A stretch of 64,000 nt of DNA from Clostridium sp. CAG:557 (GTDB taxonomy: Bacteria; Bacillota; Clostridia; Oscillospirales; Acutalibacteraceae). Positions within the stretch are counted from its first letter, which is position 1. Each line of letters begins with the position of its first letter. Made by a program: the position numbers and the translations under genes. Positions 1 to 8,189 of the stretch are shown piece by piece. Location: assembly GCA_000435275.1 (NCBI GenBank), contig FR883890.1, forward strand, positions 1 through 64,000. The letters run 5' to 3'. Below the pieces are notes generated by a model. It worked only from the letters and a program-made list of their open reading frames with translations, did no database searches and was not told the DNA's origin.

Positions 1-28
1 CTACCGTAAAACTGAAGGGGGTAATTTT

Positions 29-1060
29 ATGATTAATGAATTAATATATCGGTTGTGTGATACTTTTTCTGGTGCAGGAAATGAAAAAAATATCGCAAAG
101 CTTATAAAAGAAAAAATGCAAAGATATTCAAATAAAGTAGACATTGACAAAAATTTTAATGTTATCTGTCAAATTGGAAAAATTAACGCTGAACGTCACA
201 TTTTAATCGATGCACATATTGACCAAATAAGCATGCTTGTTACCGCTATTGATGATGCGGGATTTGTAAGTATCTCTCCGTGCGGAGGTGTTGATTGCAG
301 AGTTTTACCAGGGTCAACTGTGTTTATTCACGGAAAAGAAACGATTACTGGAATCGTATGTACAACTCCGCCTCATTTAACTTCTAAAGACGAAAATAGT
401 TTTGAAAAAACAGAAGATTTATTAATTGATACTGGGTATGCATATGCGCCTAAAAAATTAAGAGAAATTATATCAGTTGGAGACTATGTTTCATTTAACA
501 CTAAACCACAAAAATTACTTGGAGACAAAATTACTGCACCGGGGCTTGATAATCGTGCCGGAGTTGCAGTGTTAATTCGTTGTGCACAAATGCTAAAGGA
601 GAAAAACTTGGAGAGTCGGGTTACATTTTTATTCAGCAGCCAAGAAGAAATTCGTGCTCTAGGCGCTAAAACTGCAGCATTTTCACTTAATCCAACCGAA
701 GCTATTTCGGTTGATGTAAGTTTTGCAAAGCAACCAAATTTGCCTGAAGAAAAGTGTGGAAAGTTATCTTACGGTCCAATGATAGGTATTGCACCTACGT
801 TGTCTAAAGAAATTTCAAATAAACTTATAGATTTGGCAAAACAAAATCACATTCAGTATCAGTTAGAAGTTATGAATTCGTCGACTGGCACAACTTCCGA
901 TATAATTACGACGTCAAAAAGTGGAATTCCTGGAGGACTTTTATCTGTTCCTTTGAGATATATGCACACACCGGTTGAAATTATAAATACAGCTGACATT
1001 GAAACGACTGCGAAGCTTTTAACTTTGTACATTTTAAATGGAGGAAATAAAAATGCGTGA
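29..1060 (+). CDS. M42 family metallo-aminopeptidase (first of a tandem pair)
   Basis: A 343-residue dinuclear-metal aminopeptidase of the M42 family (PepA/FrvX/endoglucanase-M type), probably cytoplasmic and trimming oligopeptides. The metal-ligand motifs are in family order: H63 and D65 in DAHID, D174 in GLDNRAG, the E206-E207 pair in SSQEEI, D229 in SVDVSF and a late histidine in YMHTP. The usual first motif is AHMDE, so DAHIDQ is a mild variant. The ATG at 29 follows a GGGGG-type ribosome site. The 3' end overlaps the start of the next M42 gene by 8 nt, so the two are translationally coupled. Substrate cannot be told from sequence. Confidence 0.9.
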   Translation: MINELIYRLCDTFSGAGNEKNIAKLIKEKMQRYSNKVDIDKNFNVICQIGKINAERHILIDAHIDQISMLVTAIDDAGFVSISPCGGVDCRVLPGSTVFIHGKETITGIVCTTPPHLTSKDENSFEKTEDLLIDTGYAYAPKKLREIISVGDYVSFNTKPQKLLGDKITAPGLDNRAGVAVLIRCAQMLKEKNLESRVTFLFSSQEEIRALGAKTAAFSLNPTEAISVDVSFAKQPNLPEEKCGKLSYGPMIGIAPTLSKEISNKLIDLAKQNHIQYQLEVMNSSTGTTSDIITTSKSGIPGGLLSVPLRYMHTPVEIINTADIETTAKLLTLYILNGGNKNA

Positions 1061-2087
1061 TGGTTTAGAGATACTTCAGAATTTATGCAATTCTTATGGG
1101 GTTTCTGGCGATGAAACTCGTACAAGAGATATAATTTTAAAAGAAATTTCTCCGTTTGTATCAGGGCTGAAGGTTGACAATTTAGGTAATATTATTGCAT
1201 TTAAAAAGGGAAAATGCACTCCAAAAAAGAAAATTATGATTTCAGCACATATGGACGAAGTGGGGTTTATTGTAACTTATATTACTGACGATGGCTTGCT
1301 AAAATTTAACACCGTTGGAGGTATAAACTCAAATGTTGTTTGCGGAAAAAGTGTTGTAATTGGAGAGCAATGTATTCCAGGTGTAATCGGGCTGAAACCT
1401 ATTCACCTTCTTAATGCGAAGGAGCGTCAAAAAAGCATTTCTATAGAAGAATTATATATTGATATTGGTGCGCCGAATAAAGATGAAGCGTTATCTTATG
1501 TTTCTCCGGGGGACAGCGTGTGTTTTTCTTCAAATTTTAAGCTAGAAAATAATATGGTAAAATCTAAAGCTATTGATGACCGTGTTGGTTGCTTTATTTT
1601 GATAAATTTAATAAAACAAGATTTGCCATTTGACGTGTATTTTACATTTGTTACTCAAGAAGAAATTGGGTTGCGTGGTGCCAAAGTTGCTGCTTTCAGT
1701 GTAGATCCAGATATAGCGATTGTTGTTGAAGCAACTACAGCTGCAGATGTCAAGGGAGTATCTGCTGAAAAACAAGTTTGCAAAATTGGACATGGAGCAG
1801 TTATTGCCTTTATGGATAAAAGTACAATATATGATAGAGAACTTTATGAATTGGCATTAAAGCTAGCAAAGGAAAATGGTATAAAAATTCAAATTAAGTC
1901 GCTTGTGGCAGGAGGAAATGATTCCGGTGCAATTCATGCAACTCGTGGAGGAGTTAAAACAATAGCAGTTTCATTGCCTTGTAGATATCTTCATACGGCT
2001 TGCAGTATGATTTGTGCTGATGACATATGGGAAACGCAAAAATTAGTTCAAAAATTGGCCGAGAAGATTTGTGAAAAAGAAATTTAA
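1053..2087 (+). CDS. M42 family metallo-aminopeptidase (second of a tandem pair)
   Basis: A 344-residue M42 peptidase with the canonical motifs SAHMDE (H66, D68), AIDDRVG, TQEEIG, VVEAT and YLHTA. I chose the ATG at 1053 rather than the in-frame ATG at 1038, because a GGAGG site at about 1040-1044 is correctly spaced for 1053 and would lie inside the longer version. It overlaps the upstream M42 gene by 8 nt and ends 17 nt before the PLP-enzyme gene, so all three are probably one transcript. M42 enzymes form large oligomeric shells; two diverged copies could form mixed or separate particles. Confidence 0.9.
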   Translation: MRDGLEILQNLCNSYGVSGDETRTRDIILKEISPFVSGLKVDNLGNIIAFKKGKCTPKKKIMISAHMDEVGFIVTYITDDGLLKFNTVGGINSNVVCGKSVVIGEQCIPGVIGLKPIHLLNAKERQKSISIEELYIDIGAPNKDEALSYVSPGDSVCFSSNFKLENNMVKSKAIDDRVGCFILINLIKQDLPFDVYFTFVTQEEIGLRGAKVAAFSVDPDIAIVVEATTAADVKGVSAEKQVCKIGHGAVIAFMDKSTIYDRELYELALKLAKENGIKIQIKSLVAGGNDSGAIHATRGGVKTIAVSLPCRYLHTACSMICADDIWETQKLVQKLAEKICEKEI

Positions 2088-2104
2088 GGAGAAGTTTCGA
2101 ATAA

Positions 2105-3352
2105 ATGTTTAATATAAGCGAAAAAATTCAAAATTTATCAAAAAAAGCGATGAATTTATGCAAAAACGAGTTTGAAAAAATTGACTCAATGACTGAGTAT
2201 AATCAGCAAAAAGTTTTGAAAGCTTTTATCGATAATAGTGTAAGTGAACGGCATTTTGTCGGGTCAACCGGATACGGTTATGGCGACGATGGCAGAGATG
2301 TTTTGGATAAAGTTTTTGCACAAATTTTCGGTGGAAAAGATGCTTTAGTTCGGCACAATTTTGTAAGTGGAACTCATGCACTTACTGTTGCTCTTTTTGG
2401 AATACTTCGCCCAGGGGATACGATTCTCAGTGTGTCTGGCACACCGTATGATACGCTTCAAGGGGTTATAGGTGCCAATAAAAAAAGCTCTGGCTCTTTG
2501 CAAGAATTTGGCATAAATTATTTAGAAATCCCTTTAACAAGTGATGGTTTGCTCAATTTTTCAGCAATAGAAGACGCGCTAAATTCAAAGATAAAAATGG
2601 TTTATATGCAGCGTTCTAGGGGTTATTCTTTACGCCCGTCACTATTTGTAAGTGATATAAAAAAAGTAGCACAGATTGCGAAAAAAAAATCACCAAATTG
2701 CATTATTATGTTAGACAATTGTTACGGCGAATTTGTTGGTTACGATGAGCCGTTGCTAAACGGTGTTGATTTAATTGCTGGTTCGTTGATAAAAAATCCA
2801 GGAGGAGGAATTGCGTCAACGGGAGGTTACATAGCAGGCCGAAAAGATTTAATAGAGATGTGCTCATACCGTCTTACAACGCCAGGAGCTGGAAAAGAAA
2901 TCGGTGCGACACTTGGAGTAAACCGAGAACTTTTTATGGGAATTTTTAATGCGCCTCATGTAACTGGAGAGGCACTTAAAGTTGCAGTATTTTCTGCGGC
3001 GCTGTTTGAAATTCTTGGCTATGAAGTTTTTCCAAAGTATAATGAACCTCGAAGCGACATAATTCAGGTTTTAAAGCTCGGAAATGCAAAAGATTTAATT
3101 GCATTTTGTCAAAGTATTCAAGCAGCATCACCGATAGACTCTTTTGTTAAGCCGGAACCATGGGATATGCCAGGGTATGATAATCAGGTTATAATGGCTG
3201 CGGGCACATTCACTTTGGGCGCTTCGATTGAACTGTCTGCAGATGCGCCACTTCGCAAACCTTATGCTGTTTTTATGCAGGGGGGGCTTAATTTTCACAG
3301 TGCAAAAGTGGGAATTATGTTAGCAGCAGATGAAATTTTGAAGAAAAATTAA
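2105..3352 (+). CDS. PLP-dependent methionine gamma-lyase-like protein (YnbB / aluminium-resistance family)
   Basis: A 415-residue fold-type I PLP enzyme of the Met_gamma_lyase (PF06838) family, often annotated as aluminium resistance protein. Visible features are a cofactor-binding region RHNFVSGTHA, an aspartate motif MLDNCYGEF and the likely Schiff-base lysine in GSLIKNPGGG. Length matches the family. The true substrate of this family is not well established; a C-S lyase role is the family-level guess. It follows the M42 pair with 17 nt spacing and precedes tadA by 46 nt. Confidence 0.85.
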   Translation: MFNISEKIQNLSKKAMNLCKNEFEKIDSMTEYNQQKVLKAFIDNSVSERHFVGSTGYGYGDDGRDVLDKVFAQIFGGKDALVRHNFVSGTHALTVALFGILRPGDTILSVSGTPYDTLQGVIGANKKSSGSLQEFGINYLEIPLTSDGLLNFSAIEDALNSKIKMVYMQRSRGYSLRPSLFVSDIKKVAQIAKKKSPNCIIMLDNCYGEFVGYDEPLLNGVDLIAGSLIKNPGGGIASTGGYIAGRKDLIEMCSYRLTTPGAGKEIGATLGVNRELFMGIFNAPHVTGEALKVAVFSAALFEILGYEVFPKYNEPRSDIIQVLKLGNAKDLIAFCQSIQAASPIDSFVKPEPWDMPGYDNQVIMAAGTFTLGASIELSADAPLRKPYAVFMQGGLNFHSAKVGIMLAADEILKKN

Positions 3353-3398
3353 ACTTTTGAAAATTATACTTTTTTGTTGTAAGTAAGGAGGTTATTAA

Positions 3399-3872
3399 TT
3401 GGCTGCAAATGATAGTTATTTTATGTCGGAGGCGATAAAACTTGCGTGGATGGCTTATTGTGAAGGTGAAGTGCCAGTAGGAGCGGTTATCACAAAAAAT
3501 AATAATATAATTGCTGTGGGTAGAAACCGTCGAGAAACGAAAAAAAATGCGCTTTTTCATGCAGAAATTGAAGCAATAAATAATGCTTGTAATGTTTTAA
3601 ATGGTTGGCGATTGTGGGAATGTGAATTGTTTGTTACTTTGGAACCTTGCCTGATGTGTGCAGGTGCAATCATAAACTCTCGAATAAAGCGCGTTGTTTT
3701 TGGAGCTAAAGATTTAAAATTTGGCTCATGTGGTTCGGTTATCAATTTGTTTGAGGAAAATTATAACCACAAGCCGGAAATAAAAAGTGGCATTCTGAAA
3801 GAAGAATGCGCACAGTTGTTAATTAATTTTTTTAAAAAGGTACGTTCAAAAAATAATTATTTGGTTTCTTGA
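3399..3872 (+). CDS. tadA: tRNA-specific adenosine deaminase
   Basis: Converts the wobble adenosine A34 of tRNA-Arg(ACG) to inosine. The 157-residue protein has the zinc-deaminase signatures: GEVPVGAVI, HAEIEAI (zinc histidine and catalytic glutamate) and PCLMCAGAI (two zinc cysteines). A TTG at 3399 is the best start because an AAGGAGGT site sits 6 nt upstream; an ATG at 3423 is an alternative. Its last 16 nt overlap convergently with the small gene on the other strand. Confidence 0.95.
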   Translation: MAANDSYFMSEAIKLAWMAYCEGEVPVGAVITKNNNIIAVGRNRRETKKNALFHAEIEAINNACNVLNGWRLWECELFVTLEPCLMCAGAIINSRIKRVVFGAKDLKFGSCGSVINLFEENYNHKPEIKSGILKEECAQLLINFFKKVRSKNNYLVS

Positions 3873-4144
3873 TATTTTACAGAAAGGTCCTGCAGTACAT
3901 CCAAAAAACCACATGCGTCAATGCTGTTTTCATACATAAACAGCATTATATTTTTTGCTTGCTTTTCGCTTATATTTTCACAGGAACATTTTACAGAATA
4001 ATTATTTGAATTTTGTATATGTATAACGCAGAGGCAAATATCATTTGCTATTATATTAGCAGAATATTCGACTTCGTATTCATCTTGAATTTTCTCAATT
4101 TTAGAATAATTTTTTACATATTTACAAATTTGGACTTTTTCCAT
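3857..4144 (-). CDS. Small conserved hypothetical protein (DUF6514-like)
   Basis: A 95-residue protein with no signal peptide or membrane segment. It has a beta-rich first half (EYEVEYSANII, DICLCVIHI) and a helical end (EKQAKNIMLFMYENSI, FLDVLQDL). The layout resembles the small clostridial family DUF6514, but that is recalled from general pattern and not certain. Its 3' end overlaps the 3' end of tadA by 16 nt. Upstream on its strand is a gap of about 490 nt shared with the divergent XRE gene. Confidence 0.6.
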   Translation of the reverse strand: MEKVQICKYVKNYSKIEKIQDEYEVEYSANIIANDICLCVIHIQNSNNYSVKCSCENISEKQAKNIMLFMYENSIDACGFLDVLQDLSVKYQETK

Positions 4145-4252
4145 GCTTTTATAGCTCCTTGCTAAAATAGATTTTTGGTCTTCTTTTTTTAGTATAACCG
4201 ATCTATATATTGTTATTTGTCGAAGTTCCGCTTAAAATTATAAATTAGTTAT

Positions 4253-4281
4253 TGACAATCGTAAAAAATCATGATATGGTA
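4253..4281 (+). promoter_or_regulatory. Sigma-A-type promoter with long leader before the XRE gene
   Basis: TTGACA at 4253-4258, a 17-nt spacer and TATGGT at 4276-4281. The next rightward start codon is at 4636, leaving an untranslated leader of about 345 nt. The leader is very AT-rich and holds several short inverted repeats (an AAATGTAA/TTACATTT stem at about 4304-4336 and GCGTT/AACGC near 4371). I see no coding region or recognised riboswitch in 4282-4635. Confidence 0.45.
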
Positions 4282-4635
4282 AATAATAACTTTTTTGTTA
4301 TAAAATGTAATATGAACGCGATTAATTTACATTTTAGTAGATTTATGCGGTTGAAAAATTATATTTTTTTAGCGTTAAACGCAAATTTTATATAGACTTT
4401 CCTTCTTATTTAAATTGAATTATATTTTTAGTTTAGCATCCTTTCGGCTTAAATTATAATTTAATTATTTTTCATGATTTTATTGCAGTTTATAAGCTGT
4501 GTCAATTACTTTTGAGGTATTTTTTAAACTTATTTTGGGGAGTCGTTTAGACACCCTATTTTTTTATATTTTCAAGTGGAAATTTTTTACTCTATTTTCT
4601 TCTTTATTGGCTAATTATTTTTCGGTGGTGGGAAA

Positions 4636-5292
4636 ATGTATGACAACGAATCAAGAATAGAACGAGCAAAAAGGTTTGCAAAAGTTTGGTGGAAGTCTAG
4701 AGATGATGTAGGAAAATCGCAAGAATTTATGGCTCTTAGTATGGGTGTTTCAAAAAAGACTATTCAAAATTGGGAGAAGGGCCTTAGTTCTCCAAATTTA
4801 TTTCAGGCAACAGAATGGTTTAGAGTTTTGGGCCTTAATCCAATAAAATATTATATGGAGTTTTTATATCCCAATTTTTTTGATAAAACAAGCTTGGACA
4901 ATGAATCAGAATTGAATGAAAAACTAAATAATTTAATAAAAATTAGCAGTGCCAAAGAGAAAAAAGAATTAATTTATATTATGAGTGGGACTCATGGAAG
5001 TTCTTGGCCGGCTTTATTGCAACTTTTTGCAATGTATTGTCAAATATCTTTACAATCGAGAGTTATTGTTGCAAAAATTGTTTTAGAAAACTACGAAATG
5101 GAAGAAAAAATGGGAAGATTAGTTAACAGTGATAAAATCAAACCAGACTTAGAATTACTTAAATCAGCAATTTCGATTTGTAAAGCGGCAACTAAAAATG
5201 GATATTATGGTTATTCAACCGTATTTTTTAAAGAACTTGAAAGTGATATTGATAATAACAGTGAAGTTGAAAATAAAAAAAGTAGGATATAA
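4636..5292 (+). CDS. XRE-family HTH transcriptional regulator
   Basis: A 218-residue protein. Residues about 22-70 form a Cro/CI-type helix-turn-helix (SQEFMALSMGVSKKTIQNWEKG, then a WFRVLGLNP helix). The remaining 140 residues are helical and of unknown function, and could be a sensing or dimerisation domain. It stands alone with a long leader in front and a hairpin at its 3' end, facing the VanY-like gene. Targets are unknown. The start ATG is preceded by GGTGGTGGG. Confidence 0.8.
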   Translation: MYDNESRIERAKRFAKVWWKSRDDVGKSQEFMALSMGVSKKTIQNWEKGLSSPNLFQATEWFRVLGLNPIKYYMEFLYPNFFDKTSLDNESELNEKLNNLIKISSAKEKKELIYIMSGTHGSSWPALLQLFAMYCQISLQSRVIVAKIVLENYEMEEKMGRLVNSDKIKPDLELLKSAISICKAATKNGYYGYSTVFFKELESDIDNNSEVENKKSRI

Positions 5293-5304
5293 AAATCCTA
5301 CTTT
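5279..5304 (-). terminator. Hairpin terminator between convergent genes
   Basis: A 10-bp stem AAAGTAGGAT / ATCCTACTTT with a 6-nt loop overlaps the stop codon of the XRE gene. Read leftward it is followed by TTTTTTATTTT, a good intrinsic terminator for the VanY-like gene; the rightward U-tract is weaker. Confidence 0.7.
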
Positions 5305-5340
5305 AGGTTGAAATTTATTTAAATTTTCGAAAATAAAGAT

Positions 5341-6210
5341 TTAGTTGTTAGCACGAAAATATCTAAAGTATTCCTCCATACACATGGAAAGAGAGCGCAT
5401 TTTTTTTGCATTAGTTTCACCGACGAATCTAAACGCAAACGGACTAAAATTTTTTAAAGTCTTATCAGCTTTATCAGCGGGATATCTTTGAATAAAGCCG
5501 AAATTCACACAATTAGCGGTAAGCCACTTGTAAGCGTCAGAGGCGATAAATTCAGAAGTACTCATATTTGGAATACAAATGTCAACCAGCAGCCCGGTTT
5601 GATATTCAGATTTTCCTGGCGAAGATACCAGTTTTTCTGCGGTAGCTTCAGCTCGAACTTTTGTAAAATTCTCATTTAAAAGCTGATTTAATTTTTCTTC
5701 GTAGTTTTTTTGAACATCATTTTTGCAAACAAAACCTTTTGAGACCATAAAGTTGTAGCCCAGTCTTTTAGCAGTAGTTAACATTTCGTCTAAATTTTTG
5801 ACTATTTTCTTATCGCATTCAATTTGCATATAATGTGTTAAGTCCGGTTCATAATCGTCTGGAATAGGCGTTTTTGCGTTAACAACCAAGAGAAAGTTTT
5901 TGTTTACAGTATCGTTTTGGAGAAAACTTTTTTTTATGTCTTTGCCTTTTTTTGAAAATATATCGGACTTTTCGTTTACAGAAGCGCAAATTCCGCCGGT
6001 TAAAATAGCTGCAACTAACACTGGCAATACTATTAATGAGCATTTTACTGTATTTTTTCTTGTCCATTTTCTGCAAACATATTCATTTTTTTCAAAGAGA
6101 TGATTGACAAAATTCTTTTTTTTGCATGCAAATAGTGGTTCAGCAGATATATCATAAAAGCGTTTGACTGAAGCTGGCAATAAATTGTGCTTTAAAACAA
6201 ATTTTTTCAT
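5341..6210 (-). CDS. VanY-like (M15B) membrane protein with degenerate active site
   Basis: A 289-residue protein with a cytoplasmic N-terminus, one membrane segment at about residues 56-78 and an extracellular domain clearly of the VanY D-Ala-D-Ala carboxypeptidase family (NAKTPIPDDYEPDL, PGKSEYQTGLLVDI, WLTANCVNFGFIQRYP, RFVGETNA). The catalytic residues are changed. The zinc histidine of SxHxxGxxxD is Y203, the EPWH motif with catalytic Glu and zinc His is S-P-F-A (residues 256-259), and the SxYR arginine is lost. Only D210 of the metal ligands remains. It is therefore probably a pseudoenzyme that binds peptidoglycan or a partner. The gene is intact, so it is not simply decaying. Confidence 0.8.
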   Translation of the reverse strand: MKKFVLKHNLLPASVKRFYDISAEPLFACKKKNFVNHLFEKNEYVCRKWTRKNTVKCSLIVLPVLVAAILTGGICASVNEKSDIFSKKGKDIKKSFLQNDTVNKNFLLVVNAKTPIPDDYEPDLTHYMQIECDKKIVKNLDEMLTTAKRLGYNFMVSKGFVCKNDVQKNYEEKLNQLLNENFTKVRAEATAEKLVSSPGKSEYQTGLLVDICIPNMSTSEFIASDAYKWLTANCVNFGFIQRYPADKADKTLKNFSPFAFRFVGETNAKKMRSLSMCMEEYFRYFRANN

Positions 6211-6297
6211 ATAATAACATAACTCCCTAAAAAATTACCTTAGTTTAAGTTTACACCTTGAGAAATTTGTTTGCAAGAAAAACTTTTGTCAATAATT

Positions 6298-6326
6298 TTG
6301 TAAAATTTAGTATATTATGCTATAAT
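6298..6326 (+). promoter_or_regulatory. Promoter of pyk
   Basis: TTGTAA at 6298-6303, a 17-nt spacer and a consensus TATAAT at 6321-6326, placed about 55 nt before the pyk start. Confidence 0.6.
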
Positions 6327-6381
6327 ATAAAAACTTTAGTAGCTAAGCAAATTTATATATGGAACTAGGAGTTGAAATATT

Positions 6382-8133
6382 TTGCGAAAAACGAAGATTG
6401 TCTGTACATTAGGGCCGTCCACAGACAACGTGGATATATTAAGAGAAATGATGCTTAATGGTATGGACGTTGCACGAATTAATATGTCACATCAAAACCA
6501 TCAAAAACATTTGGAACGCATAAATATGTTGAAAAAACTTCGTGATGAATTATCTTTGCCGATTGCGTTGATGATGGATACTAAAGGTCCTGAGATTCGA
6601 ATCGGAAGGTTTAGCACCTCAAAGATTCACCTAAAAAAAGGGCAAACTTTTACACTAACATCAGACGAAGTTATTGGAGATAACTCAATTGTAAGTATAA
6701 CGTTTAAAGGACTTGCAGATGAGATTAAGGTTGGTGAAAAAATTCTTGTTGATGATGGTTTGATTTCTCTTTTAGTTAAGAAAATTGCCCAAAATTCTAT
6801 AAACTGCGAAGTTTTAAATGATGGTTTTTTGTCTGCAAACAAAGGAATAAATATTCCAGGGATGAGGTTATCACTTCCATTTATAAGTCAAAAGGATTTC
6901 GATGATGTAAAATTCGCTATTGAGCAAGACTTTGACTTTATTGCTGCTTCGTTTACAAGAAATGCTGATGATATTAAAAAATTACGCAAGACGTTGTTTG
7001 ATTTGGGTGGAGCAAATATAAAAATAATTGCTAAAATAGAAAATTCTGAAGGCATAAATAACATAGATGAAATTATCAAAGTTGCGGATGGAATTATGGT
7101 GGCAAGAGGCGATTTAGGTGTGGCAATTCCACTAGAAAGTATTCCAGCTATTCAAAAGAAATTAATAAAAAAAGCTCGCTATGCTGGTAAACATGTAATA
7201 ACTGCAACTCAAATGCTAGATTCTATGATGAAAAATCCTCGCCCGACTCGCGCGGAAGTAAGTGATGTTGCAAACGCAATTTATGATGGAACGAGTGCCA
7301 TAATGTTGTCTGGAGAAACTGCGGCAGGACTTTATCCGATAGATTCGGTAAAATTTATGGCATCTATTGCAACAGAGGCAGAGTCTGATATCGATTACAA
7401 AAGAAGATTTTTTGATTTGCCACTTGATTTAAAAACCACGATAACTTCTGCAATATCTCATGCGACTTGTACAACAGCTTTAGATTTAGGGGCATCAGCA
7501 ATTTTGACGATCACTAGATTAGGCAAAACAGCTCAGTTTGTTTCTAAATATAGGCCGAGTTGTCCTATAATTGCAGTAACTTCTGATCAAACTGTACTGC
7601 GTCAATTGAATCTTTTATGGGGAGTTATTCCACTTTATATGAAAAACAGTTTTAACGATTTAAATCAGCTTTCAAAAGAAGTTATAAAAGCAGCAAGCGA
7701 TGAAAAACTCATAAAAGACGGTGATTTGGTTGTAATTACGGCGGGTTTGCCTATGGGAAAAGTTTATGGGACAAATTTTTTAAAAGTTCATTTAGTTGGG
7801 GATATATTAATATCCGGACATGGAATTACAACTGCCTCTGCGCAGGGAAGACTGTGTGTATGTAAGACTGAGGAAGAGGCTTATAAAAAGTTTAAATCGG
7901 GAGATATTTTAGTTATTCCAGCGACTTCAAATAATATTTTAAATATCATGAAAGATGCAAGTGCAATTATTACGGAAGTTTCGGAAGAAAATTCTCATGC
8001 AGCAGTTGTTGGAATTGCACTTGATAAACCTGTGATTATAGGTGCAAAAAATGCAACCCATCTTTTAAAAGATGATTTATTTGTAACTGTTAATGCTTTC
8101 AGAGGCATTGTTTTTACAAATAAAGATAGTTGA
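6382..8133 (+). CDS. pyk: Pyruvate kinase with C-terminal PEP-utilising domain
   Basis: Transfers phosphate from phosphoenolpyruvate to ADP in the last step of glycolysis. The 583-residue protein has the TIM-barrel core (TKIVCTLGPS at the N-terminus, MMDTKGPEIR, catalytic lysine region IIAKIENSEG, MVARGDLGV, ATQMLDSM). It also carries the extra C-terminal domain of Bacillus/Clostridia enzymes, which resembles the PEP synthase phospho-histidine domain (ENSHAAVVGIALDKPVIIGA). The start is a TTG at 6382 after an AGGAGTT site. It is monocistronic: promoter at 6298 and terminator at 8145. Confidence 0.97.
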   Translation: MRKTKIVCTLGPSTDNVDILREMMLNGMDVARINMSHQNHQKHLERINMLKKLRDELSLPIALMMDTKGPEIRIGRFSTSKIHLKKGQTFTLTSDEVIGDNSIVSITFKGLADEIKVGEKILVDDGLISLLVKKIAQNSINCEVLNDGFLSANKGINIPGMRLSLPFISQKDFDDVKFAIEQDFDFIAASFTRNADDIKKLRKTLFDLGGANIKIIAKIENSEGINNIDEIIKVADGIMVARGDLGVAIPLESIPAIQKKLIKKARYAGKHVITATQMLDSMMKNPRPTRAEVSDVANAIYDGTSAIMLSGETAAGLYPIDSVKFMASIATEAESDIDYKRRFFDLPLDLKTTITSAISHATCTTALDLGASAILTITRLGKTAQFVSKYRPSCPIIAVTSDQTVLRQLNLLWGVIPLYMKNSFNDLNQLSKEVIKAASDEKLIKDGDLVVITAGLPMGKVYGTNFLKVHLVGDILISGHGITTASAQGRLCVCKTEEEAYKKFKSGDILVIPATSNNILNIMKDASAIITEVSEENSHAAVVGIALDKPVIIGAKNATHLLKDDLFVTVNAFRGIVFTNKDS

Positions 8134-8144
8134 AAAATAGAAAA

Positions 8145-8180
8145 CAGCACGCGCGGTATAATGCGTGCCGTTTTTAATTT
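8145..8180 (+). terminator. Intrinsic terminator of pyk
   Basis: GCACGC (8147-8152) pairs with GCGTGC (8163-8168), followed by TTTTTAATTT. Confidence 0.75.
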
Positions 8181-8189
8181 ATGTCATTT

